A stretch of DNA of 8,512 nt from an uncultured Chloroflexota bacterium. Its GTDB lineage: Bacteria > Chloroflexota > Anaerolineae > B4-G1 > DUEL01. This document shows, piece after piece, positions 1 to 5,298 of the stretch. Below the pieces are notes generated by a model, which had not been told where the DNA came from, did no database searches, and saw only the letters and a program-made list of their open reading frames with translations. Numbering within the stretch: position 1 is the first letter of the stretch; every line of letters starts with the position of its first letter. A program made the translations under genes and the position numbers. The DNA lies in assembly GCA_937138275.1 (NCBI GenBank), contig CAKZOY010000190.1, forward strand, positions 1 through 8,512, read 5' to 3'.

Positions 1-413
1 AGGTAGATGTGGGGCCCCTCCACGGTTTTGATCAGGAACCCGCAGGGGTTGCCGCCGTAAGAGCCATCGGGGAGGGCGGAGCCGTGATGGGCGATGGTCA
101 GTTTCAGATAACCGAAGGGATAATGAAAGCCGCCGCCGATGTGGTGGGGGTGGACGTTGGCATAGCCCTGGGCCTGGAACCAATTGCAGATTTCAAAGTT
201 GCTGATGACCAGCGCCCCGGTGCGGCGGGCGATCTCCAGGCCGTCGCCGACGTGGTCGCCATGACCGTGGGAGATCAGGATAAAGTTGGGCTGAAGGGCA
301 TCGGGTGAGGCCGCGGCTAAGGGGTTTCCGGTGAGGAAGGGGTCCACCAGCAACCGATGGGGCCCCACCTCTATACCAACGCAGGCATGACCGTACCAGG
401 TAACCTTGACCAT
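1..413 (-). CDS. UPF0173-type metal-dependent hydrolase (metallo-beta-lactamase fold), 3' end outside window
   Basis: The first 137 codons are visible and the C-terminus lies beyond the left edge. The protein opens MVKVTWYGHACVGIE and then LLVDPF, typical of UPF0173 / UlaG-like metallo-beta-lactamase-fold hydrolases. The metal-binding HxHxDH motif is present as H49-G-H51-G-D53-H54. A later HHGS segment (about 109-112), followed by DGSYGGNPCGF, matches the family's second metal-ligand and active-site region. No signal peptide or membrane segment is seen, so the protein is probably cytoplasmic. The start is fixed by a strong AAGGAGG four bases upstream of the ATG. It follows pyrG on the same strand after 51 nt, with no terminator between, so it is probably the third gene of that operon. 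The physiological substrate of this family is generally unknown, and nothing here identifies it. The fold is sure; the subfamily is likely. Confidence 0.88.
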   Translation of the reverse strand, partial: MVKVTWYGHACVGIEVGPHRLLVDPFLTGNPLAAASPDALQPNFILISHGHGDHVGDGLEIARRTGALVISNFEICNWFQAQGYANVHPHHIGGGFHYPFGYLKLTIAHHGSALPDGSYGGNPCGFLIKTVEGPHIY

Positions 414-464
414 GATGCCTCCTTTCCTTAAACCACTTCGTCGCAGGATGTGGACGTCCCCGCC

Positions 465-2078
465 CTATGCTCCCCGCCGCCGATAATGTTCCACTGCAGC
501 GGCGATAAAGGCGCGGAAGAGCGGATGGGGACGGGTGGGACGAGAGCGAAATTCCGGATGGAACTGACTTCCCACCATAAAGGGATGGTCGGCGACCTCT
601 GCGATCTCCACCAGATGACCATCGGGGGAAAGCCCGCTGAAGACCAGGTTCCCCTGCTCCAGCAAATCCCGGAATCGGTTGTTGACTTCAAAACGATGCC
701 GGTGACGTTCCTGGACTTCCGGCACACCGTAGGCCTCGGCCGCGCGGGTGCCCGGAACCAGTCGGCAGGGATAAAGCCCCAGGCGCATCGTCCCCCCCAT
801 GTCTACCACGCTGCGCTGCTCCGGCAAGAGGTCAATCACCGGATAAGGGGTGTGGGGATCAAATTCGGTGCTGTTGGGGCTATCGTTGCCCACCGCGCGC
901 CGGACGGCCTCAATCACCATCACCTGCATCCCCAGACACAGGCCCAGATACGGCACCTGATGATCGCGCGCCCAGCGGGCAGCCAGGACTTTCCCCTCAA
1001 TGCCCCGGTAGCCGAAACCGCCCGGAACGACGATCCCCGCCACCCCTTCCAGCATCTCCCAGGCCCGTCCCTTCTCCAGGTCCTCTGAGTTCACCCAACG
1101 GATATCCACATCATATCCCAGAGCCAGTGCGGCGTGGCGAAGGGCCTCCCGCACACTGATATAGGCGTCGTGCAGTTGTACGTATTTGCCCACGATGGCG
1201 ACCGGGAGCGCCGGTTTGGGGCGACGGACCTCCTCCACCAGTTGTCGCCATTCGGAAAGGTCCGGCGCGCTCACATCCAGCCCCAGCCTCCGGACGATAA
1301 AGGCCCCCACGCCCGTTTCCTCCAGGAGCAGGGGCACTTCGTAGAGGACCGGAGTGGTGACCAGGGGAACTACCGCCTCCAGGTCCACGTCGCAGAAAAG
1401 GGCAATTTTTTCCAGCAACCCCCGCCCCACCGGATAGTCGGACCGGGCGACGATCATATCCGGCTGGATGCCCAACGACCGGAGTTCTCGGACGCTGTGC
1501 TGGGTGGGCTTGGTCTTCAGTTCCCCTGTGGCTCCGATATGGGGGAGGAACGTCACATGGACGAAGAGGGTGTTCTCCCGTCCCACGTCCCGCCGCATCT
1601 GGCGCAGGGCCTCCAGGAACGGCTGCCCCTCTATGTCGCCCACCGTTCCCCCCACCTCCACAATCACCACATCGGCGCCGGAGATTTGCCCGACGAGGCG
1701 AACCCGCCGCTTGATTTCGTCGGTGATGTGGGGAATGACTTGGATGGTGCCGCCCAGGTAATCGCCGCGCCGTTCGCGAGCGATGACCTCGGCGTAGACC
1801 TGCCCGGCGGTGACGTTACTGGCGCGGGTGAGGTTCTCGTCTATGAACCGTTCATAGTGGCCCAGGTCCAGGTCGGTCTCTGCCCCATCGTCGGTGACAA
1901 AGACTTCCCCATGCTGGTAGGGGGACATCGTACCGGGGTCTACGTTGAGGTAAGGGTCCAGTTTCTGGATGGTGACGCGTAACCCGCGGGACTTCAGGAC
2001 ACGGCCGATGGCGGCTGCCGTAACCCCTTTGCCGACGCTGGAGAGTACCCCTCCGGTGCAGAAAATGTACTTGGGCAT
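465..2078 (-). CDS. pyrG: CTP synthase (glutamine-hydrolysing)
   Basis: Catalyses ATP-dependent amination of UTP to CTP using glutamine ammonia, the last step of pyrimidine nucleotide synthesis, in the cytoplasm. The 537 residues match the family's usual size (about 535-550). The N-terminal synthetase domain (about 1-265) carries the P-loop SSVGKGVTAA (13-22, Lys17), the Mg/nucleotide segment EVGGTVGDIE (141-150) and the UTP/CTP-binding KTKPTQHSV (188-196). The C-terminal class I glutamine amidotransferase domain (about 290-537) has PGGFGYRG (352-359), the nucleophile Cys381 in GLCLGMQ, and His507 and Glu509 in FHPEF. A GTG six bases upstream (2084) is also in frame, but it lies only 2 nt from the AGGAG. 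The ATG at 2078 has 8 nt spacing and gives the conserved start MPKYIFCTGG. The gene is second in a probable operon, 40 nt after the roadblock gene. Nothing is missing or broken. Confidence 0.98.
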   Translation of the reverse strand: MPKYIFCTGGVLSSVGKGVTAAAIGRVLKSRGLRVTIQKLDPYLNVDPGTMSPYQHGEVFVTDDGAETDLDLGHYERFIDENLTRASNVTAGQVYAEVIARERRGDYLGGTIQVIPHITDEIKRRVRLVGQISGADVVIVEVGGTVGDIEGQPFLEALRQMRRDVGRENTLFVHVTFLPHIGATGELKTKPTQHSVRELRSLGIQPDMIVARSDYPVGRGLLEKIALFCDVDLEAVVPLVTTPVLYEVPLLLEETGVGAFIVRRLGLDVSAPDLSEWRQLVEEVRRPKPALPVAIVGKYVQLHDAYISVREALRHAALALGYDVDIRWVNSEDLEKGRAWEMLEGVAGIVVPGGFGYRGIEGKVLAARWARDHQVPYLGLCLGMQVMVIEAVRRAVGNDSPNSTEFDPHTPYPVIDLLPEQRSVVDMGGTMRLGLYPCRLVPGTRAAEAYGVPEVQERHRHRFEVNNRFRDLLEQGNLVFSGLSPDGHLVEIAEVADHPFMVGSQFHPEFRSRPTRPHPLFRAFIAAAVEHYRRRGA

Positions 2079-2118
2079 AGGCACTTCTCCTGAGCGCGGG
2101 GCGCGGCCGCATTTGCGG

Positions 2119-2490
2119 CTACAACATTCGCTCCAGGTCCTCCGCGGCGCGACGCATTTCCAGAAAGATCAGGCCTAACTTTGCCGCAGAGCGGGCCATC
2201 ACGGTCAGAACGGCGTCCGTGCCGACGGCCGACAGCAGGATGTAGCCGTTCGCCCCTTTCACATACACCTGGTCCAGCCCCCCGCGGCCCAGTTCTCCAG
2301 CGATACGCTCCCCCAGGGAGAGCATTGCGGCCGACATCGCGGATACCCGATCCTCTTCCACACCGGATGGCAGGGCCGAGGCGATGGTCAGGCCATCCAC
2401 GCTGACCAGGGCTGAGGCCTCCACGTCCGGTGTGTTCCGCTGTAACTCCTGCAGCCGTTCTACCAGCCTCTCGGCGCGCACCCTCTGCAT
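2119..2490 (-). CDS. Roadblock/LC7 domain protein (MglB-like)
   Basis: A 123-residue protein that is one roadblock/LC7 domain. An N-terminal helix (about 1-20) is followed by VEASALVSVDGLTIASALP (23-41), the family's first beta strands. A helix with the EEDRVSAMSAAMLSLGERI pattern (45-63) comes next, then the strands QVYVKGANGYILLSAVGTDAVLTVMA (74-99) and a C-terminal helix. Proteins of this family dimerise and usually act on or with small Ras-like GTPases, as MglB does with MglA. No GTPase gene is visible here. The first in-frame start is a GTG at 2499, only one base after GGAGG. The ATG at 2490, ten bases from GGAGG, is therefore preferred. It is the first gene after the promoter at 2520-2548 and lies 40 nt upstream of pyrG, so the two are probably co-transcribed. 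Its role here is unknown. Confidence 0.9.
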   Translation of the reverse strand: MQRVRAERLVERLQELQRNTPDVEASALVSVDGLTIASALPSGVEEDRVSAMSAAMLSLGERIAGELGRGGLDQVYVKGANGYILLSAVGTDAVLTVMARSAAKLGLIFLEMRRAAEDLERML

Positions 2491-2500
2491 ATCCCCCACC

Positions 2501-2505
2501 CCTCC
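2501..2505 (-). promoter_or_regulatory. Ribosome binding site of the roadblock gene, decides the start
   Basis: The GGAGG is one base from the upstream GTG (2499) and ten bases from the ATG (2490). This spacing argues for the ATG as the start. Confidence 0.6.
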
Positions 2506-2519
2506 GTAAAGTTGTGCCT

Positions 2520-2548
2520 AAAATATCACAACTATCGTGAATTGTCAA
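2520..2548 (-). promoter_or_regulatory. Sigma-70-type promoter of the roadblock-pyrG-hydrolase operon
   Basis: Reading the minus strand, a perfect -35 TTGACA (2543-2548) is separated by 17 nt from TATTTT (2520-2525). The latter is preceded by TGA, making an extended -10 (TGATATTTT). Transcription should begin near 2513, leaving about 22 nt of leader that contains the GGAGG. The spacer holds an imperfect dyad, TCAC-7-GTGA (2526-2540), that could bind a regulator. Confidence 0.75.
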
Positions 2549-2614
2549 ATGTGTGCGGAGCGGGCTTGCGCAGCAATTCACCCCGCCCGGGAAAAGGGTG
2601 GGGTGTGGGGTTTG

Positions 2615-2637
2615 TGGGGGCGGCTTCGCCGCCCCCA
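2615..2637. repeat. GC-rich hairpin with GCGGCTTCGCCGC core, copy 1
   Basis: A perfect 10-bp stem with a TTC loop. The outer arm is TGGGG on the left and CCCCA on the right of the core. The same 13-base core recurs at 2759-2791 and 3356-3398 with different flanks. Confidence 0.85.
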
Positions 2638-2678
2638 TACCCCCCTCTCCCCTCCTCGGGCACGCTGTTCCCCAAAAT

Positions 2679-2722
2679 GGATTGGCAGCACAAGCCCTGA
2701 TCGGGGCTCGTGCTGCCAATCC
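2679..2722. repeat. 44-nt hairpin with 13-bp outer stem
   Basis: The arms GGATTGGCAGCAC and GTGCTGCCAATCC are perfectly complementary. A single A-C mismatch separates them from an inner stem AGCCC/GGGCT with loop TGATCG. A short CCCC-TC-GGGG dyad follows on the right. It is too symmetrical to assign a strand and has no clear T-tract. Confidence 0.85.
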
Positions 2723-2758
2723 CCTCGGGGGTAAAGCGCCCACAAAGAAAGGGTGAAG

Positions 2759-2791
2759 GATTTGCGGGGCGGCTTCGCCGCCCCGCAAATC
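2759..2791. repeat. GC-rich hairpin with GCGGCTTCGCCGC core, copy 2; possible terminator of the UPF0016 gene
   Basis: A perfect 15-bp stem with a TTC loop; the arms begin GATTTGCGGG and end CCCGCAAATC. It lies 49 nt beyond the stop codon of the upstream minus-strand gene. The sequence after it on that strand is pyrimidine-rich (CTTCACCCTTTCTTT) but lacks a clean U-tract, so termination is possible but not shown. Confidence 0.75.
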
Positions 2792-2840
2792 TCCTGACCG
2801 ATCATAAGCGGGACTGAACTGCGCAGATGCTCCCCCGCCC

Positions 2841-3113
2841 CTAAAGCACACCGAACCACATCAGGATGCCCATAATCACAAAGGCCACACCAGCCACCTT
2901 GCGCAGAATGGCCTCCGGAACGATGGTCGTGATTCCCTGCCCGACTGCCACGCCCAGCCCGCTCACAATCGCCAGGGCCAGCGTCGCAGCCAGAAATACC
3001 GCCCAGGGTTGCTTGAATTTACACACCTGAGCGATGACGGCAAGTTGGGTTTTATCGCCCAGTTCTGCCAGAATGAGCAATCCAAAGGTGGATAAGAAGG
3101 CTTTCCAGAACAC
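2841..3113 (-). CDS. Small UPF0016/GDT1 (TMEM165-type) membrane cation transporter, single-repeat form
   Basis: A 90-residue membrane protein with the family signature ELGDKT (17-22) in the first hydrophobic segment. Further hydrophobic segments fall at about 37-58 and 71-90. UPF0016/GDT1 proteins are membrane cation transporters linked to manganese or calcium export. Most are about 200 residues with two copies of the E-x-G-D-K/R-T/S motif; single-repeat forms are thought to assemble as dimers. Only one repeat is present, and no partner gene lies in the window. An ATG at 3155 would add 14 residues. The GTG at 3113 lies 5 nt after GGAGGTGA, complementary to the 16S rRNA tail, and starts the protein just before the first membrane segment, so I choose it. 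The window shows no clear promoter. The metal is unproven. Confidence 0.85.
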   Translation of the reverse strand: MFWKAFLSTFGLLILAELGDKTQLAVIAQVCKFKQPWAVFLAATLALAIVSGLGVAVGQGITTIVPEAILRKVAGVAFVIMGILMWFGVL

Positions 3114-3118
3114 TCGTT

Positions 3119-3126
3119 TCACCTCC
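3119..3126 (-). promoter_or_regulatory. Strong ribosome binding site GGAGGTGA for a GTG start
   Basis: This eight-base anti-SD complement lies 5 nt before the GTG at 3113 and decides the start of the UPF0016 gene against the upstream ATG at 3155. Confidence 0.75.
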
Positions 3127-3190
3127 AGGAGTCTTGTAAAAAGGGCAGGGCTCATATTCAGACTTCGTGCAAGCGGGGGTCTGGGCCTTT

Positions 3191-3237
3191 AGCGCCCCCT
3201 CATCCCCTGACCTCCTTCTCCTCCGCCGCGTCGGGGG
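3191..3237 (+). repeat. Inverted-repeat copy 1 (AGCGCCCCCTCATCCCC family)
   Basis: It begins AGCGCCCCCTCATCCCC and ends in GCCGCG-T-CGGGGG. By hand alignment it matches the complement of 3522-3569 at about 41 of 48 positions with one gap. The first 17 bases are identical. Confidence 0.75.
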
Positions 3238-3269
3238 CTGCTGAAAAAGCCGGATTTTCATCCAGCAGC
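3237..3269. repeat. Hairpin GCTGCTG...CAGCAGC
   Basis: Outer 7-bp arms GCTGCTG/CAGCAGC enclose AAAA/TTTT that can pair across an asymmetric internal loop. It starts exactly where the 3191-3237 repeat ends. A small CGCTC-5-GAGCG dyad follows at 3274-3288. Confidence 0.6.
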
Positions 3270-3355
3270 AGGTCGCTCATGAAGAGCGGTGATGCCCTTC
3301 CCCCCGCCCTGTATGGGTAGGTTTTTTTCACCTCCAGCGAGCAGGGATAAAAAGA

Positions 3356-3398
3356 AGATTTTTTGATTGGGCGGCTTCGCCGCCCAATCAAAAAATCT
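3356..3398. repeat. Perfect 20-bp hairpin with GCGGCTTCGCCGC core, copy 3; candidate bidirectional terminator
   Basis: Forty of 43 bases are paired around a TTC loop. The outer arms carry AGATTTTTTGATTGG and its complement, so each strand has a U-rich edge. On the minus strand the stem is followed by TCTTCTTTTTATC. It could stop transcripts running from the aminotransferase gene toward the UPF0016 gene. Confidence 0.85.
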
Positions 3399-3437
3399 AT
3401 TTCTTCCCCGCTTTGCTGGGGACGATATTGCGCTTTC

Positions 3438-3459
3438 GCCTGACCGTAAACGGTCAGGC
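3438..3459. repeat. Hairpin GCCTGACCG-TAAA-CGGTCAGGC
   Basis: A perfect 9-bp stem with a TAAA loop. Confidence 0.8.
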
Positions 3460-3469
3460 TAAGCCTCAA

Positions 3470-3492
3470 GCTGGCGGCCTTCGGCCGCCAGC
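3470..3492. repeat. Hairpin GCTGGCGGCC-TTC-GGCCGCCAGC
   Basis: A perfect 10-bp stem with a TTC loop. On the plus strand it is followed, after 13 nt, by TTTATTTTT. This resembles a terminator tail but lies too far from the stem for a standard one. Confidence 0.8.
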
Positions 3493-3512
3493 GCCAAAAC
3501 CTTTATTTTTCT

Positions 3513-3548
3513 CCCCCTTCTCCCCCGCCGCGGCGGGGGAGAAGGGGG
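3513..3548. repeat. 36-bp perfect palindrome without a loop
   Basis: Two 18-base arms are exact complements around the centre CCGCGG, built of C5TTCTC5GCCG and its complement. Its right part overlaps the second inverted-repeat copy (3522-3569). Confidence 0.85.
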
Positions 3549-3569
3549 CTGGGGGGATGAGGGGGCGCT
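3522..3569 (-). repeat. Inverted-repeat copy 2 (AGCGCCCCCTCATCCCC family)
   Basis: Read on the minus strand, it begins AGCGCCCCCTCATCCCC and ends GCCGCGGCGGGGG. It pairs with the copy at 3191-3237. A decayed relative (ACGGGGAGGGGGC...GTGAGG) may lie at 3774-3796. Confidence 0.75.
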
Positions 3570-3639
3570 CATATCCGCCAACAGGTGATTCCTGGTACTG
3601 TTGGAATAATTTGTCCATTTACAAAAATCGCCCCTGGGG

Positions 3640-3781
3640 GGCTTGTAGCCGGGCGTCCACCTCCGTGGACGCCACCGGAGCGACCGCGCAGGCGGTCGCC
3701 CGGCGCAAAGCGCCCTCTCCTGTAAGGGCAAGGCTTGTCCTTGCCCTCTCCTCCCCGTGCGGCGAATGCCGCAACGGGGAG
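3640..3781. repeat. Tandem cluster of six back-to-back hairpins
   Basis: The hairpins, in order, are: GGCT-3-AGCC (3640-3650); GGCGTCCAC-4-GTGGACGCC (3652-3673); GCGACCGC-4-GCGGTCGC (3680-3699); GGCGC-3-GCGCC (3702-3714); AGGGCAAGG-5-CCTTGCCCT (3725-3747); and a 13-bp stem with one bulged A, CTCCCCGT + GCGGC around GAAT (3751-3781). Gaps are 1 to 10 nt. The arm sequences differ in each. Two units begin with TTGTAG or TGTAAG before the arm, which may point to one common repeat family. Confidence 0.8.
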
Positions 3782-3847
3782 GGGGCAGAGAGTGAGGTGA
3801 AAGTATCCTTGAGAAAGTGCACCACTGAACATGAGCCAGGGGCAATT

Positions 3848-5092
3848 CTACGAGAGCGCTTTTTTCAGCGCATTGCCCAATCGCCGGATACCCTCCACAA
3901 TCACATCCGGCGGAGAGAAGGAGAAGTTGAGCCGCATCGCACTGAAACCGCCGTCGCCATTGGGATAAAAGTTCTCCCCGGGAACGTAGGCGACCTTCTC
4001 TTCCAGGGCGCAGCGCAGAAACTCGGTGGTGTGAATGGAGTCCGGCACGCGCGCCCAGAGGAAAAGCCCGCCCTGGGGATGAGTCCAGGAACACCCATCC
4101 GGCCAGAATTCGGCCAGCGCTTCCAGCATCGTGTCCCGGCGTTCTTTATAGTACCGCCGCAGCCGCTGGACGTGGGGTTTGATGAAGCCCCGCTGACAGA
4201 TATCATTGGCCACATACTGGACAAACGTGCCGGTATGCAGGTCTGTCCCCTGTTTGGCCATCACGAACTGCCGCATCAGGACCTCCGGACAGACCAGCCA
4301 CCCCAGGCGGAGTCCCGGCGTGAGGGTCTTGGAAAATGTGCTCATATAGATGGTGCGCTCCGGGATAAAAGTGCAGATCGGCGGGATATCCTCGCCCTCA
4401 AAGCGCAACTGACCGTAGGGGTCATCCTCCACAACCGGCAAATTCAGGCGAGTAGCGATTTCGGCCAGTTTCTCCCGGCGCTCCAGGGAGAGGGTCACGC
4501 CCGCCGGGTTGTGGAAGTTGGGCAGGACGTAGATGAACTTGGGAGGGCGCCCCGTTTCCGCCACAATATCCCGGTACGCTTCTTCAATTTCATCCACCAC
4601 CATCCCGTCATCGTCCAGGGAGACGGTGCGGAATCGGGCGCCGTAGGCATTCCAGGCCTGGATCGCGCCCAGGTAAGTGGGCCGCTCGGTGATCACATAG
4701 TCCCCCGGCTCCAGGAAGACCTTGCCGATAAGGTCCAGCCCTTGCTGGGACCCGCACGTAATCAGAACGTTATTAGGCACAGCGGGGACGCCGTATTTGT
4801 GCATACTGACCGCCAGCCATTCCCGAAGCGGGAGATAGCCTTCGGTGCTGCTGTACTGAAGTGCCCGTGCGCCTTCGTTCTGAACAACGTAACGGCACGC
4901 CTCTTCAATCTCTCGCAGAGGGAAGAACTCCGGCGCCGGTAACCCTCCGGCAAAAGAGATAACATCGGGCTGCTCAGTCAGTTTCAATAGTTCCCGAATC
5001 GCGGAACTTTTCATCTGTTTTGCACGAGCGGCAAGGTGAGGGGTCCAGTCCAGCACAGGAATTTGCCGGTCCAGGCTAAAGTTGAAGTTCAT
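3848..5092 (-). CDS. PLP-dependent aminotransferase, class I/II (LysN / MocR-catalytic-domain type)
   Basis: A 414-residue fold-type I aminotransferase without the GntR DNA-binding domain of MocR regulators. Recognisable motifs are ISFAGGLPAPEFFP (45-58), YSSTEGYLPLRE (80-91), PNFHNPAG (191-198, with Asn195), EDDPYGQLR (222-230, where Asp223 and Tyr226 would contact the PLP ring), the Schiff-base Lys255 in STFSKTLTPGLRLGW, and the carboxylate-binding Arg387 in MRLNF. This pattern is closest to Thermus-type LysN (2-aminoadipate/branched-chain aminotransferase). That enzyme acts on 2-oxoadipate, leucine or aromatic amino acids; the substrate cannot be read here. The ATG at 5092 has AAGGAGG at 9 nt. 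An out-of-frame ATG-AGA-TAA lies between, its stop overlapping the start (TAATG). The gene stands alone, behind a long leader with an intrinsic terminator (5127-5161), so it is probably controlled by attenuation. Confidence 0.94.
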   Translation of the reverse strand: MNFNFSLDRQIPVLDWTPHLAARAKQMKSSAIRELLKLTEQPDVISFAGGLPAPEFFPLREIEEACRYVVQNEGARALQYSSTEGYLPLREWLAVSMHKYGVPAVPNNVLITCGSQQGLDLIGKVFLEPGDYVITERPTYLGAIQAWNAYGARFRTVSLDDDGMVVDEIEEAYRDIVAETGRPPKFIYVLPNFHNPAGVTLSLERREKLAEIATRLNLPVVEDDPYGQLRFEGEDIPPICTFIPERTIYMSTFSKTLTPGLRLGWLVCPEVLMRQFVMAKQGTDLHTGTFVQYVANDICQRGFIKPHVQRLRRYYKERRDTMLEALAEFWPDGCSWTHPQGGLFLWARVPDSIHTTEFLRCALEEKVAYVPGENFYPNGDGGFSAMRLNFSFSPPDVIVEGIRRLGNALKKALS

Positions 5093-5298
5093 TATCTCAT
5101 ACCTCCTTGTAAGGGATTGGGAAAGTAAAAAAGCGCCGGGTACTTGTAGTCACCCGGCGCTATGTAGCCGTTCAGGAGGGGCAACCGCATCATCCGGTAC
5201 CCCACAGTGAGGAAAATCCACAACCGGAAAAACCAGGCACTCCCGCGCAGACCTTTTCCCATACGAGCGATCGCGCAGCAGGGATGGACCGCAGATAT
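5093..5298 (-). ncRNA. Attenuator-like 5' leader (candidate riboswitch) of the aminotransferase
   Basis: About 200 nt run from the predicted start of transcription to the ATG. The leader contains a stem GGGG-U-ACCG/CGGU-UG-CCCC with a 7-nt loop (5178-5203), then the terminator (5127-5161). The ACCGG in that stem (5194-5198 on the minus strand) could instead pair with CCGGT at 5223-5227, or imperfectly with the CCGGGT of the terminator's first arm. That allows alternative folds. I looked for T-box (GGGTGGNACCGCG), S-box, lysine, glycine, cobalamin and ykkC consensus and found no convincing match. The sensed signal is unknown; the regulatory role is inferred from terminator position. Confidence 0.6.
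5127..5161 (-). terminator. Intrinsic terminator inside the leader of the aminotransferase gene
   Basis: On the minus strand a perfect 10-bp stem AGCGCCGGGT/ACCCGGCGCT continues past a bulged G into ACU/AGU with loop ACA. It ends directly in a run of six U (TTTTTTACTTT). It lies only about 35 nt upstream of the ATG at 5092, between promoter and ribosome binding site. There is no room for another promoter after it. Confidence 0.88.

Larger units (their letters stand above)
2549..2840. other. Non-coding intergenic region with three large hairpins
   Basis: About 290 bp lie between the operon promoter and the end of the UPF0016 gene. The ORFs here are short, occur in every frame and are built from the palindromes, so I see no gene. 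The content is three hairpins (2615-2637, 2679-2722, 2759-2791) and G/C-tract sequence. The first hairpin sits inside a larger imperfect inverted repeat, about 2586-2661, whose outer ends are GCCCG on the left and CGGGC on the right. Confidence 0.75.
3114..3847. other. Palindrome-rich non-coding region
   Basis: About 730 bp lie between two minus-strand genes. The ORFs here are low-complexity, shadow the hairpins or run into the aminotransferase on the opposite strand; none has family-like sequence. I count at least eleven hairpins or palindromes. They fall in two groups, 3237-3548 and 3640-3781, plus an inverted pair of a roughly 48-bp repeat (3191-3237 and 3522-3569). About 100 bp (3549-3639) and the last 65 bp hold nothing further that I recognise. 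Confidence 0.75.

Noticed and set aside
450..1982. Two plus-strand ORFs (212 and 282 codons) opposite pyrG
   Set aside because: They are shadows of the pyrG coding strand with no recognisable motif.
2079..2084. GTG start for pyrG, two codons upstream
   Set aside because: Only 2 nt from the AGGAG; the ATG at 2078 has 8 nt spacing and gives the conserved N-terminus.
3114..3240. yybP-ykoY manganese riboswitch before the UPF0016 gene
   Set aside because: It would make biological sense, but I could not find the conserved loop sequences, only repeat-derived G-runs.
3200..3469. An 89-codon minus-strand ORF, including a possible small protein starting MSDLLLDENP
   Set aside because: It is composed of the hairpins and the repeat at 3191-3237, and there is no good ribosome binding site before the internal ATG.
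3356..3781. CRISPR array
   Set aside because: The hairpins do not share a repeat sequence or regular spacing, and no cas gene is present.
3413..4942. A 509-codon plus-strand ORF opposite the aminotransferase
   Set aside because: It is the antisense of a gene with full catalytic motifs, has no family-like sequence, and runs in from palindromic DNA. High GC content makes such shadows common.
5093..5298. T-box riboswitch in the aminotransferase leader
   Set aside because: GGGGTACCGG at the relevant place only loosely resembles the T-box GGGTGGNACCGCG, and no specifier stem features could be identified.
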